Positions 34,401-44,500 of a DNA stretch of 64,000 nt are shown in pieces. A program made the translations under genes and the position numbers. The DNA is taken from the NCBI RefSeq assembly GCF_902459465.1, contig NC_047068.1:18561195-18625194 (forward strand). Reading direction: 5' to 3'. The stretch comes from Asterias rubens. Taxonomy: Eukaryota; Echinodermata; Asteroidea; Forcipulatida; Asteriidae. The first letter of the stretch is position 1. Each line of letters begins with the position of its first letter. The notes below the pieces were generated by a model that worked only from the letters and a program-made list of their open reading frames with translations, was not told where the DNA came from and did no database searches.

Positions 34401-34429
34401 GAGAACTCCTGAAATCCCAGCTACAGTAA
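22466..34429 (+). CDS. PLA2G6: PLA2G6: group VI calcium-independent phospholipase A2 (iPLA2 beta), complete coding region
   Basis: Coding exons: 22466-22692, 24126-24332, 25784-25970, 26695-26879, 27530-27815, 28071-28359, 29442-29608, 30654-30750, 31466-31616, 31867-32006, 32613-32767, 33386-33556, 34205-34429. They total 2487 nt, or 828 aa, with phases agreeing; the human protein is about 806 aa. The enzyme hydrolyses the sn-2 acyl chain of phospholipids in membrane remodelling. Ankyrin repeats span roughly 150-400 ([31 protein letters not shown]). A short Cys-bearing linker (C425, C432, C436) precedes the patatin-type catalytic domain: anion-hole motif DGGGIRG (502-508), lipase motif GTSTG with Ser537, and DGG with Asp671. 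All catalytic residues are present. A second acceptor at 24117 would insert three residues. Transposons abut the exons at 24126 and 29442. Confidence 0.95.
22736..22937. repeat. MITE-C in PLA2G6 intron
   Basis: Ends GGGCCCGATTTCATTGCTTA and CAGCTCTATGAAATTGGGCCC are inverted repeats over about 200 bp, immediately downstream of the first coding exon. Confidence 0.75.
23631..24098 (+). repeat. FB-D copy ending just before PLA2G6 second coding exon
   Basis: Starts TAAGGGAATCAATGTGTGGT and ends GTCTGAGGTATTTATGAAT, with the internal ACTGTCTCGGCCGTTGCTCT and GCGCTCTCCACCAATAGGAA segments. The right end is about 27 bp from the acceptor at 24126, so the element's border supplies part of the 3' splice region. 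Confidence 0.75.
24590..24770 (+). repeat. SINE-A copy in PLA2G6 intron
   Basis: GTCGTTGGTTCGAATCCCAC is a good tRNA-like B box. It is followed by the SINE-A body: AAGTAACATGCCTGGGATAT, ACAGTGCTAACACACATTTG and TGTATGGGTAAAA. Confidence 0.7.
24953..25636. repeat. MITE-A copy interrupted by an E element
   Basis: TTAAAGGCCGTGGACACTAT at the left and AGTGTAAACTGCCTTTAA at the right bound the host MITE. It is split at its central palindrome (ACTTGAGGTCTCGAAATCA) by the insertion at 25163-25472. Confidence 0.8.
25163..25472. mobile_element. E element with 8-bp target duplication
   Basis: The 310-bp insert is flanked by exact ATCAACCA at 25155-25162 and 25473-25480. It carries ACGTTGAGACCAATTC, TACCTGGCAAGTAGATACAC and GGTGTTACCGCAAACC, shared with copies at 5230-5470, 30330-30575, 55600-55775 and 56521-56985. 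No coding region. Eight-base duplications fit hAT-like insertion, but I see no obvious hAT terminal repeats. Confidence 0.75.
26118..26500. repeat. Inverted-repeat element plus partial second copy
   Basis: CATAAGCCTTTTTGAGGTATGG (about 26121-26142) and GCCATATCTCAAAAAGGCTTATG (about 26326-26349) are terminal inverted repeats. The internal segment GCGTCGCCTAAACTGCGCAC at about 26225 recurs at about 26462 in a partial copy to about 26500. Confidence 0.75.
26960..27290. repeat. Degenerate MITE-A and MITE-J remnants
   Basis: CAACAGCTCTCTGTTGCTTG and GAGAGTTGTTTCTCACATT are MITE-A-like. The adjacent stretch with GACTTGTCCTAAGTCCTAAG is MITE-J-like. Both lie in the PLA2G6 intron 26880-27529. Confidence 0.5.
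28440..28880 (-). repeat. Two SINE-T copies in tandem
   Basis: Read on the minus strand, 28671-28790 gives TAGCTCAGTTGGTAGAGTGC (A box) and GGTTAAAATCC (B box), then a body containing CTGGCTACACGGCAGTT. The copy at 28440-28620 repeats the same B box region (TTTGAACCAATGACGTCCGG) and body. Both are inactive SINEs in a PLA2G6 intron. Confidence 0.75.
28967..29425 (+). repeat. FB-D copy ending near PLA2G6 exon 29442
   Basis: Foldback arms with CGAGGCCTGGTTCTTGATAA, then CAACACCCCTCCAGCTTTGA and TGTCATGCCCATTTATGA. The right border lies about 16 bp before the exon that encodes the anion-hole motif. Confidence 0.75.
30330..30575. repeat. E element copy
   Basis: GCAGTCTCCTAAGGCCAGCT, GAAACGTTGAGACCAATTAG, TCCCTGGCAAGTAAATACAC and GGCATTACGGCATACC follow the order of the dated copy at 25163. 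Confidence 0.65.
30785..30950. repeat. MITE-C copy
   Basis: Contains AAAATTATGCTAACAAGAAT, AATGTCACATGTACAATTTG and AAGCAGCTGTATGAAGTTGGG. Confidence 0.65.
30979..31235 (+). repeat. SINE-B, tRNA-like head, uninterrupted
   Basis: GGGTGTCATGGACGAGTGGT and AGCATCAAATTCAAGTTCTG resemble a tRNA-Ser/Leu-like head with a long variable arm. Next come TCGGCTCAAATCCTGGACAT (B box) and the body ACACTTGTGTCCTTGAGC. It is the reference for an empty MITE-C site. Confidence 0.7.
31236..31430 (-). repeat. SINE-B interrupted by MITE-C
   Basis: On the minus strand, the SINE-B head (GAGTCATGGCCGAGTTGTTC, AATTTCTGGG) is followed by a MITE-C (TCCAACTTCATAGAGCTGCT to TTGGTCCC). The SINE then resumes at GTTGGTTAAGTCATTGGAGTG. 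The insertion point matches the copies at 37492 and 43021. Confidence 0.6.
32205..32495 (-). repeat. Near full-length SINE-B
   Basis: Read on the minus strand it begins TAGGGTGTCATGGCCGAGTG, continues with AGAGTGGGGTTTCAAATCAT and ACACTTGTGTCCTTGAGCAA, and ends with GGAGCGCC/GCAGCTCGAGCTGC-like sequence and CCAGGGCACTATAAATGTT. The last part resembles L2-type 3' ends. It is the longest copy here. Confidence 0.75.
32912..33100. repeat. MITE-F, intact single copy
   Basis: CTAGACCGATCCACTAAGCT at the left and GGCGGAGCCTACTGGATCGG at the right are inverted repeats. The 189-bp element contains CACACGTG-type sites and is the undisrupted relative of 8903-9271. Confidence 0.85.
33885..34135. repeat. 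MITE-C next to a SINE-B-like border
   Basis: The left flank ATGCATCTCAAATTCTGGGCCC matches the SINE-B head up to the insertion point. MITE-C ends at TATGAAATTGGGCCC. The right flank is too diverged to be sure it is SINE-B. The element ends about 70 bp before the last PLA2G6 exon. Confidence 0.6.
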
Positions 34430-36110
34430 GATTTACATCATACATTTTTATGAGCTCATTTAATACATCTTGCATATTCATGAGTTTAAGTTACACGTTT
34501 TTTGAGGCGTGTTGAGGCCTTGTGATTAAGAGCACCGGAGTCGAGCTCTGGTATTTCTGATCAGCAGAGTGTGGAGTCGAGTTCCAGTCATGACACATGT
34601 GTCCATGATGCTTTGTCATTCAGATGGGACGTAAAGCCGTTGGTCTTGTGTGTTGTGCAATGCACATACAAGAAACCCATTGCAAAGAGAAGGGGTTCGT
34701 CCCTCGGTGTTCCTGGTTTGATTGGCTGCATATTGCGCCACAGCACCTTGTAAACCATTACATGGTGCAATGTTAAAGGAGTAGGTCTCATAATTCAAAT
34801 GTAGTCCCACATACCTTCCAGGAAAATACTGAATGTTGAAGCGCCTTGAGCGCACTGATTGACGGATATGAGCACTTTATATGAAGCCACTATATAGGTA
34901 TATACTGTACTATGATTGGTTGAGCTGTCACGATACAGTGACTGTGTAATGAATTATTCAATAATGATATATTATACTGTAAAGTGGATGTAATGTTGTG
35001 TGTGCCATAAGCAGCCTTATTCAAAATCCTTGTTAAAAAATGCAGCATAATTTGCATATTTGGCCATCGATGGGTTTAAATTTAACGTGTACTCTGCAGT
35101 GATCTTTTCTTAGAACGGGGAAGTATATTTCAAATTGTTTATGCTTGTAGTTTTAATGAGTCAGATGTAAAACTGACCTCCCAATCAGGTTGGCTGGGTG
35201 GTTGTTTCCCTGCCATCTCTTGTGGACCATGGTTCGAATCCCACCTCAGGCCTGAAGCTTAGATCAGATCAGATATCTAAACCATTAGACAACCCGGAGT
35301 GCCTGATGGCAAGAGGCCATTGCGAGTTCCGAAAAAGCGCTGGCTATTGAGAAAACAATGCAATTTATATGTGGATATCGTTGTCAAGCATTTCAGTACT
35401 TAAAACAAAATTCATCATCAGGCAAAACCAGAGTATAGATTGGAACAAATTTGGCGATTTGTTGTTATACAACTGTTTTATATTTAGTATCATATGAAAT
35501 AGTGACAGTTATTTAGTTTTAAAATAGTGCAATAATAGTAGACAGTTTTTTGTACGTTAAATTATATTTTTTCCAAACAATTCAGTGTCAGATTTGCATT
35601 TTTTTAAGTAAGTTCCAGGAACTGGTTTGAAGTATCAGGCCTACCCGTCAGTGAAATATTTTGAAAGAATATATTCATACATTTTATAAGCAAGAATGAA
35701 CACTGACATTATGGAATAATCTTCTACAATCCCTCATATGTAGATTCCAAATTCCACCAAATCTTCAAAAGCAATTACAGACACACAACACAATGTTCAC
35801 AGATTTACATACAGTTTGAAAATAACGACGGTGGAAAGCTTACCTTAAAATATGACATTGTTTTACTCATTTCTCAAAAACTACAGCACATTGGCTAGTC
35901 ATATTTTAAGGTGATTTTCAGGAGGATAACCACTAAGTAGCAAGAACACGTGAGAAATGATTCCTTATACATGTATGTCCAAGTCTTTCTTTCGATTCAT
36001 TTCATTATTTTTTATTCAGGACATGGCTTCTGGTCAGACAATAAGTAGTTCACAAAACTTCAATACTTTAGGAGGAACATTTATGAAACTTACAGCCCGG
36101 TGCTTGCACC

Positions 36111-36438
36111 TTAAAGGCAGTGGACACTATTGGTAATTACTCAAAATAATTATTAGCATAAAACCTTACTTGGTAACAAGTAATGGGGAGAGGTTGATAG
36201 TATAAAACATTGTGAGAAACGGCTCCCTCTAAAGTGGATTGAGGTCTCGCAAATCAAGCATCTGAACGCACACACCTTCGTATGACAAGGGTGTTTTTTC
36301 TTTCATTATTATCTCCAAACTTCACTGACCCATTGAGCTCAAATTTTCACAGGTTTGTTATTTTATGCTTATTTGTTGAGATACACCAAGTGAGAAGACT
36401 GGTGTTTGACAATTACCAATAGTGTCCGGTGTCTTTAA
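36111..36438. repeat. MITE-A copy
   Basis: TTAAAGGCAGTGGACACTAT at the left and AGTGTCCGGTGTCTTTAA at the right, with most of the central palindrome deleted. Confidence 0.85.
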
Positions 36439-37491
36439 ACAACATTAAGTTTTGCGTAACCTGACATGCCATAAAAATGCAGCAAGCCTTACAATTAGAG
36501 TTATTGTATAAGAATTAATATTAGATACAAAAACATGCTGTAGTTTCTGTTATTGTCCTAACCTTTGATCATAGCATAGACATATCACAGATGTGTGATT
36601 ATAATGCCAACAAAACATTTTTATTTTTATCAATTACATTTTCAAATATATTTACCACATAACTGGTGTAGAGGTCTCTAAGCCCTACTGACTCCTTAAA
36701 GCATTAGAAAATGAGAATTATAATTATTTATAAACAATTTTTATTTTTAAAGTTGTTGGTAATCTTTTTCTCCCTACTGAACCCTTGCATGATGGAAAAT
36801 GCACCTCTGCACAATTGTGGCTACCATTTCAACCAGTTTGACTCTAAAATGACTGAGAGGGTAGGTGTGTGCTGGTGCATTGTATCTTGTGAAATGGGTC
36901 AAAATGCTTCTTTTTTGGAACAAAACATAACATTCTTGGCAAGTTGCATTTTGCATGTCATCGGAGGATGAACCAAAACATTAAAATATCTTCAGAGTGA
37001 GTGATAAAAATCTATTGATTACTTCAACTCCAAACTTATTATCCACCTGAACCCAATTTCATGGCTCTGCCTACCGTTGCATTCAGTGCACATGATCTCC
37101 ATTCCCCCTTTTACTGTGCAAAAGCCCTGAATTTCTGCGCTGGCCGTGTAAGCGAAGAATGCCTTGTAAAATGGAGTATGCCATAAATGCACTTGACCTA
37201 AGCATAGACTTGTCGGCTTCAATAAGCACTAATTGTTTGTCTACGGTTAGCAGAACCATGACATTGGGCTCTTACTTGTCCTGGGCTTAAAGCCAAAGCT
37301 ATAGAAATAACGACAATATATGTCATAAGTTGTATTATATCTACATTTTTGTATATTATATTTGTGAATATTTATCTAATTGTTATCTTATCCAGAAGCA
37401 GAAGCAGTTTAAAATAAACAGACTTCATTTGCATTTTATAGAAAATCTTACAACTGTACATTTACCACATGCTTCTTGCATTGCTTTGTAG

Positions 37492-37800
37492 CGTGTCATG
37501 GCTGGGTGATCTGGAGCATCAAACTCAAATTCTGGGCCAAATTTCATAAAGCGTGTAAGCACAAAAACTTGCAAAGCACAGACAAACATTACTTAGCAAA
37601 AACAGGTTACCAGCCAACATTCCATTAGTAAGTTTACATTGTTGGGACTGGTGCCCCCACTCAATTGTTGCTTAGCAAACAAATTGGTTAAGCAGTTTTT
37701 TCCTGCAAACCAGCTTTATGTAATTAGGCCCTAGTTGCTGAGTCATCAGAGTATGGGTTTGGATCCCGGTCATGACAATTGTGTTCTTGAGCAAGAAACT
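37492..37800 (+). repeat. SINE-B interrupted by MITE-C
   Basis: GTGTCATGGCTGGGTGATCT and CAAACTCAAATTCTGGGCC (SINE-B head) are followed by MITE-C (37537 to about 37733). The SINE resumes at CTAGTTGCTGAGTCATCAGA, GGGTTTGGATCCCGGTCATG (B box) and TGTGTTCTTGAGCAAGAAAC. Confidence 0.75.
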
Positions 37801-38270
37801 CAACTGTATTTGCTTCACATCACCCAAGAGTAACTGGGTACCGGTGTGTTAGGGCAAAGGTTGTTGATGTGAATGATAAGCATACTCCAAAGGACTTTAG
37901 AGCAAAAAATATTGATTAACACTTTTCTGCTAAGCTGAAATGAGCAGGATACTTGTCACAAATTGTACACTTGACGTGGTAGTTTAAATGGTAACTTTAT
38001 TCTGGTAGGAACACATTTGTTATGCTAAGCTACTTTTTCTGCTTAAGCAACTATGGAATTGGGCCCAGGGGTAGTATTAGTTTAAGGCGCTTTGAACCAA
38101 TTTTCAAAAGTGACTAATAAATGTCATATCACTGTATATTGTTAATTTACTACCAACACCTTTAACACTTCTGGTGTTGGATAGGGGTAATTTTCATGTT
38201 ATAATTTTGGGTTTTGGGGGGGGGTAGGCAGTAACCCATTTTCTTGCCAGACAATCCTTAGACGGTCTCT

Positions 38271-41200
38271 CTACATGATCAAGACTTCAATGCTGTAGCT
38301 GCCGCTGGTTTGCTTGACGGGAACAGACGCTGATGTTTTGAAACTTTCCAGAATAGCCTGAACAGCTTCCAATTCATTGTAGAACATCTCCTTCAGACAG
38401 AAAAATTACGGTAAAACACAAACTTTAAATCTAAATGCTTTCTTAGTTTAAAATATTTTGGTTTTACTCTTCAACAATGTTAGGCATAATATTTTGTCCT
38501 TGGAAAAAGTAGGGACATTTTATTGAGTACAAGGGCTGACCTACATGTACATGTACACAAGGTGTAGGCTTTGATAGACTTTTCAGGCTATTGAATCAAC
38601 ATTTTCCTGATTATTTTTCCTGAAGGCCCCAAAATCAGAAATCAGACTCAAGTAGGAAGAATATCATGCCTTCAATTGCATTTTTATAACCTCTTTGTAA
38701 TCGATGATCTCAGAGTCCTTTAGAAAAATTCACACAAATGGGATTCAACTCCGTGACTTTTGCATTCTAGAGCAAATGTTTAAACCACAAGACCATTGAC
38801 TGTGCCTGATGCCCAGTTTGAATTCTGTAATTACCAGTGGCAACAGTTTGACTGATGTACTAATTACTTAGTGTGTAAAGATAATCATTTTAGTTAACCC
38901 AATTTACATGTGTGTGGTCAGCACTGTATACTCGGTGCTCCCCAATCATACCAGACAAATTCATAAGCTACTTGGGTGGGATTCAGGACCATGTCTTCCC
39001 CTGTTAGACCAAAGAGCAAGCCAGGTACCAACCCAGTTTCAACTCTGTAACTAGCAGCAGATAGCGCAATTAAAGACGATCAGAGCACACTTACCAAAAC
39101 GTCCAGCAGTACAAACCGGCTCTTTTCAGAGTCACCACTACCCACCAAGAGATTTTTACATGGTGTCACCACAAACCTAACTTAGTATTTACCACCATGG
39201 ATAGCCTCAAGTCTTATCTTACCACTATCTATTTAATTAATTATTGCATTAGGGATACACAGATGTGTGAGGGTACACTAAAAATATTATTTGGTGGGGT
39301 TCGAACCCGAATTACTTGGAGATATATTTCACTTGTAGGGTGTCATAGCCGAGTGGTTAAGAGCATCAAATTCAAGTTCTGGTGGTTAGGTATCGGAGTG
39401 GGTTGAAGCTCGGTTATGACACTTGTGTCCTTGAGCAAGATACTTTACTACAATTGCTTCTCTTCATCCAGGGGTATAAATGGGTTCTTTTCCCTTTGGA
39501 TGACGTTTTTACTTACTTGATACTTGACAGCATCTGCCAGCTCAAATAACAACTTCCTCGCTTCATAAGATAAGAGAAATTGCATGAAATGAGCGTCTAA
39601 CAAAGCACTCGTCCAATCAGCAACCTTGATAAACACAAGAAAATGGATATAAAGGTACATGTAATTCTTTAATACAATGTGTTAATGTGTTAATGTGATG
39701 TCAAATTCGCCTTCTCTTGAACTTGGGGGAAATCCCAGGCTAACAGGGCTTGTGGCTCAGAATGTTCACGGGATCAAGTCTTTTTAATAGACCGTAATAA
39801 AAACATAAGACAACCCAGTTTAACATCCATTTCAGTTAAACTGTTTTAATTTCAGCAAGTGCCAATACATACTATATTTCAGAACTACTTCAAGTTTAAA
39901 CTCAGTCAAGGAATCTTCGATCACGTTCCATGCTTTTCCTCATTGAACCCAAGTCTCGACACTCCTTGGCAGAGCTGCTAACTAGTGGTAATGAGTTTAC
40001 TGGCCCAACACTTGAACTACTGACACAAGGGTTCAATTTCATTGAGCTGCTTAAGCAGAAAATACAGCTTACCATTTTTTTTTGCTAAGCACATCTAAGC
40101 AGGATACCAGTTACATTTTGTTTTGTGTAAAAATAGTATGTTGACAGTTAACCTTATTCTGGTTAGCACAATTTTGTTGTGCTTAGCAAATTTTTATGCT
40201 GAAGCAGCTCTGTGAACTTTGGCCCTGGCCTGTGGTTAATTTGAGCCCTGCTTATAGCGGGATAACTTACAGCATTTAATGTTGGTGTAGAGTCGTTCTG
40301 TTGACTAGATGAACCCTTTACTAGACAGAACAGATACTGAAGTAACACCTAAAAGCAAAGGAAATATCCGTAGGAATAAACAAACTAAATACATGTTATG
40401 ACACTGGCTGTGTATAAATTATCAGGGTGTTTTATCATCCCCCATTAGTTATAGGGGGCTCCTGCAAGCTCTGCTTTATTCAGACACCCTATCTGACACT
40501 TAAAATCACCCTCTATTCATTACTTATCTTGGTATGTAATAACATGGAGGAAGGAGCTCGAACAAACGGACTTCAAAAGTCGATCCTATGGTACCGCGGT
40601 CGTTTAACAACACCTCGGTCAGACAGGGGCATTGTCAGGGTATTCTTTTGTTACTCTGCGGTTTTGCGGGTCGGTCGAGCTCCTCTTCCTTCCTCCATGG
40701 TAATAATAACAACTACATGCACTTTACATTAGCGCCCTGGTCATTGGGCCAATAACATTCCTGTTATCATTCTCAGCTCCCTAGGGAGTATACAGCCCCG
40801 GGCTCCCATGGCGCTCCAAAGGCTTTTTTTTAAGCACAATATCAAGCTCTACCCTCTCAGGATACCAGTCACAAATTGTGTCACATTGTATCTTGACTGG
40901 TAACCCTGTTCTTGTAAGCATAATTTTATTGTGCTTAGCTTCTTTTTGTGCTTAAGCAGTTCTATGAAATTGAGCCCATGTGTAGAGCATGAACTTAAAA
41001 GTACTGCTTAAAATGTGCTGCTTAGCATAAATAAGCAGGATACAGTCACAAATTGTATGTGACATGATATTTTGGCTGGTAATCTTATTCTGGTAAGCAT
41101 GTTTTTGTTGTGCTTAGCTACTTTTAGTGCTTATACTCACCAAAGCTTCATCAAAGCTGAACTGTTTCAAGTAATCGAGAATGAATGTGTCGTTGAATGG

Positions 41201-41487
41201 ACAACTTAAGACCTTGTTTCTGAATAAACACACTTAAAGAAAAAAACACTCACTAGAAATCTCATATTTTTTGCTAGCGCTCCAAATCTGTGGAACTCAT
41301 TACCATCACATCTTCGCCATGCAACTTCACAGAAACAATTCAAGAAACTACTTAAGACTCATTTGTACAGAAATACTTGACTCTTTTACTCCACTTTACA
41401 TTGGAACATCTTGAGTTTGGACTTCTTCGTTGCATCTTCTGTGGGCGCTTTGTAACCTTTGGGAAAATGCGTCTCGTATAAATGCTG

Positions 41488-41518
<31 letters not shown>

Positions 41519-44500
41519 TGTATGTATTATTTGGGTCTTTGTTTTTACCTAAGCAAGTCATTGTACCAGACATTATTAAAATCAAACTCAGGAATGACTT
41601 ATTCAGTTGTTGCTCAGGATGCATATAGCAACACAGGGTTGTAGCTAGAGCAAATTTAGTGGTGGGCAATAAATCAAATTTTGTTAGAAGTCTACTGAGG
41701 GCAAGGAGATCAACAAAATTATTCATGTTTAATTATGGGCCATTATTGCTGAAGTGGGGCCAGGTTTCCAAAATCTGTTCTGGGCAGCATAATGTATTTT
41801 GCTCAGAGTGCTGGACAAAAATTGAGAGTCCTGGGCAGGCCCGCCCAGTACCGCCCACCGTGGCTACAAGTCTACAACACTGTAGCAACAATATCCAGAT
41901 TGCTTTACTTTATAGCCTTTGCCCTTTGGTTGTTCTTAACACAGAAGCTATTGCTTAAAGGATACACATATTGTGGACAGTAACACATGATAGAAAATTG
42001 AGGAGCGGCAGTTGCTGGTTCATCATCTCCTGTTTGCTGCCCTCTATCGCCTTCAGACTGAAAATACCTGGAAGAGAAAAACAAACAATGAACAACAAGA
42101 GTGGGTTATTATTTGTAATTTGTGCAAAGGAGATGCCTGTCTCCCTTTTCTATTTTGTGTAACCATGGTTTAACCTTTGTGAAATGATCTACCCTAGCAG
42201 TTGTTATTTTTCAATTTAGTGCTGTTTATCCTGTTTTGTTTTGTATTGTTTAAACGGGTACATCCATCACAAGCCTCAGCTTTTAGAATGATGCATCCAT
42301 GTGCAATGTGATTGATTGATTGATTGATTGATTGATTAATTGAAAGATTGGTGGTCAGTTTTAAACCTGTAAGCACTATAGAGGCAAAGTAAATCTTGTT
42401 TTAATTCATTTGTGGCACGTTGTGGCCGAGCGATTAAGGTCACCAGACCCAAGCTCTGGGATTGTCAGCAGCAGGAGTGTGGGTTCGCATCCTGGTCATG
42501 TCACTTGTGTCCTTGAGCAAGGCACTTTTAACATTATTGCTTCTTAAAAAGTTGGGACGGTAGTGCAATCTGCTCAACCAGCCAGGCTCCTAGTGGATGA
42601 TACCGTCCTACATCCTTACGGACTGTGAAGAGGATAACCCTGTTTCAGCCCCATGAGTAGGTGGCAGTGTGTCGGTAACGGTTGAGTCGGTAATCAGTTT
42701 AGTTCAGCCTTCGCCTTGAAGTGGCTGTCCGGCCTTGTGAGTTGGGCGATGTGTCATACAAAAAAATGGGGAAAATCTGTAGAGCTGCAATGAACAGAAA
42801 TGTCCAATAAACTCTCACCTGATGTAGAATTGTAGTGACTTGGTCAAGATAGAGTCTGGGATGTCTTGCATGTGATTTATGCAGCAATCTACCACTTCAA
42901 GATCCTTCAACTCTATGGCCAACAGTATCAATGGCGTGCAAGAACTAAAACAAAAATAACAACAACTTATCCTGAGAAGTGACATACAATTGATTACATG
43001 AATTACTGACTTATGGAATGTAGTTGTCAAGTTGTCTAGAACACCAAACTCGGAGCCCAATTTCATAAAGCTGATCAAGCTCAAAAAGTAGCTAAGCACA
43101 ACATTATTATGCTTACCAGAATAAGATTACCGGCCAAAATAACATGTCACATACACTATTTGTGACTGGTATCCTGCTTATTTCTGCTAAGCAGAAGATT
43201 GTTCAGCATTAACTTCTGCTTAAGCAGCTCTATGAAATTTGGCCCTGGTGTTGTCAGAATGTGGCCACTTTTGTTCTTCAGCAAAACACTTGCTTAGTCC
43301 TTCAGGCGATGGTCTTTGTTGTGCCAAACATACACTCAACATATAAAGGAAGTTTCTTTGGTTTCTTCTCACCTTGCTGCTATGTTACAATCTCGAATGA
43401 GGTTCAGTAGAGACTTCTTGGGCCAGAAGGGTTTCTTATCGGAGTGTCTGTCTACGACGTTGTTCAATATGACGCCAGCTGATGTTGTTCTCCATGATAA
43501 AGTCAGTGTTGTTGACTTGCACGTTTTATCTAGTAATGTCTCGCAAAGTTGATTGAACTTTGTTATCGTCTTGACCTTGACAAAACAAATTTAGAAACAA
43601 GAAGATTTTCATGATCTAAACATTACATGTACATGTATATTAATTATTGTAATAGAACTTGCCTCTTAAAGGCAGTGGACACTATTGGTAATTACTCAAA
43701 ATAATTATTAGCATAAAACCTTTCTTGGTGACGAGTAATCATAATGGGGGAGGTTGATGGTATAAAACCTTGTGAGAAACAGCTCATAGTTTTCGAGAAA
43801 GAAGTAATTTTTCACGAATTTGATTTAAAGACCTCAAGTTTAGAACTTGAGGTCTCGAAATAAACCATCTAAACGCACAGAACTTCGTGTGACAAGGGTG
43901 TTTTTTCTTTCATTATTCTCTCGCAAGTTCGATGACCGATTGAGCTCAAATTTTCACAGGTTTGTTATTTTATACATATGTTGAGATACACCAACTGTGA
44001 AGGCTAGTCTTTGACAATTACCAATAGTGTCCACTGGCTTTAACAGCAAGCTTCCATGTTGGTCTCATGACTTAGAAATATTTTCTTCTCGATTTGGTAT
44101 TGACGTAACCAAATCAATCTTATTGGAATGTACTTGTGTTATTTTCTTGTAAATCAAGTTACCCCATGTTGCTTTATATTGTGGTGCCATTTTGTTCCCT
44201 TTGCATTCATCAGTCTGTACACAGTGCATCTTCTTATTCTTAGCTTGATACATGTAATCACCCCCATTGTACTTAATCAGTCTGCTTGTCCGTCGTCACC
44301 AATTTGAATTCATTTCACACAATGAGTGATAACGAAAGCGCAAGTAGTGACGACAGTAGCTCTGAGCCATTGAATGACACTACTCTTCGTTTCAATGATT
44401 GTGGTTTTAACCCGACAATTCTGAATTCAGCGGATCCTAGTCAGCTTTTATTTAACACCTGTGGTGCTCAATACCTGTCAGAAAGACAACTCAGAGATAA

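Larger units (their letters stand above)
34430..38270. other. Convergent intergenic region PLA2G6 / NOL11-like
   Basis: No coding exon seen. It should contain the 3' UTRs of two convergent genes. Repeats: SINE-B at about 34505-34900, SINE-K at 35186-35270, MITE-A at 36111-36438, SINE-B plus MITE-C at 37492-37800, MITE-C at 37915-38066. The stretch 35330-36100 and most of 36440-37490 show nothing recognisable. Confidence 0.55.

Noticed and set aside
37738..37755. TGCTGAGTCA as a Maf recognition site
   Set aside because: It is part of a SINE-B copy and a single match is expected by chance.
41352..41726. Minus-strand open frame with YIHTYIHTYIH
   Set aside because: The repeat is the TATG microsatellite tail of a LINE fragment read in reverse.
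44286..44321. Extra N-terminal residues of the LINE ORF
   Set aside because: The upstream in-frame stretch has no ATG; the first ATG with good context is 44322.
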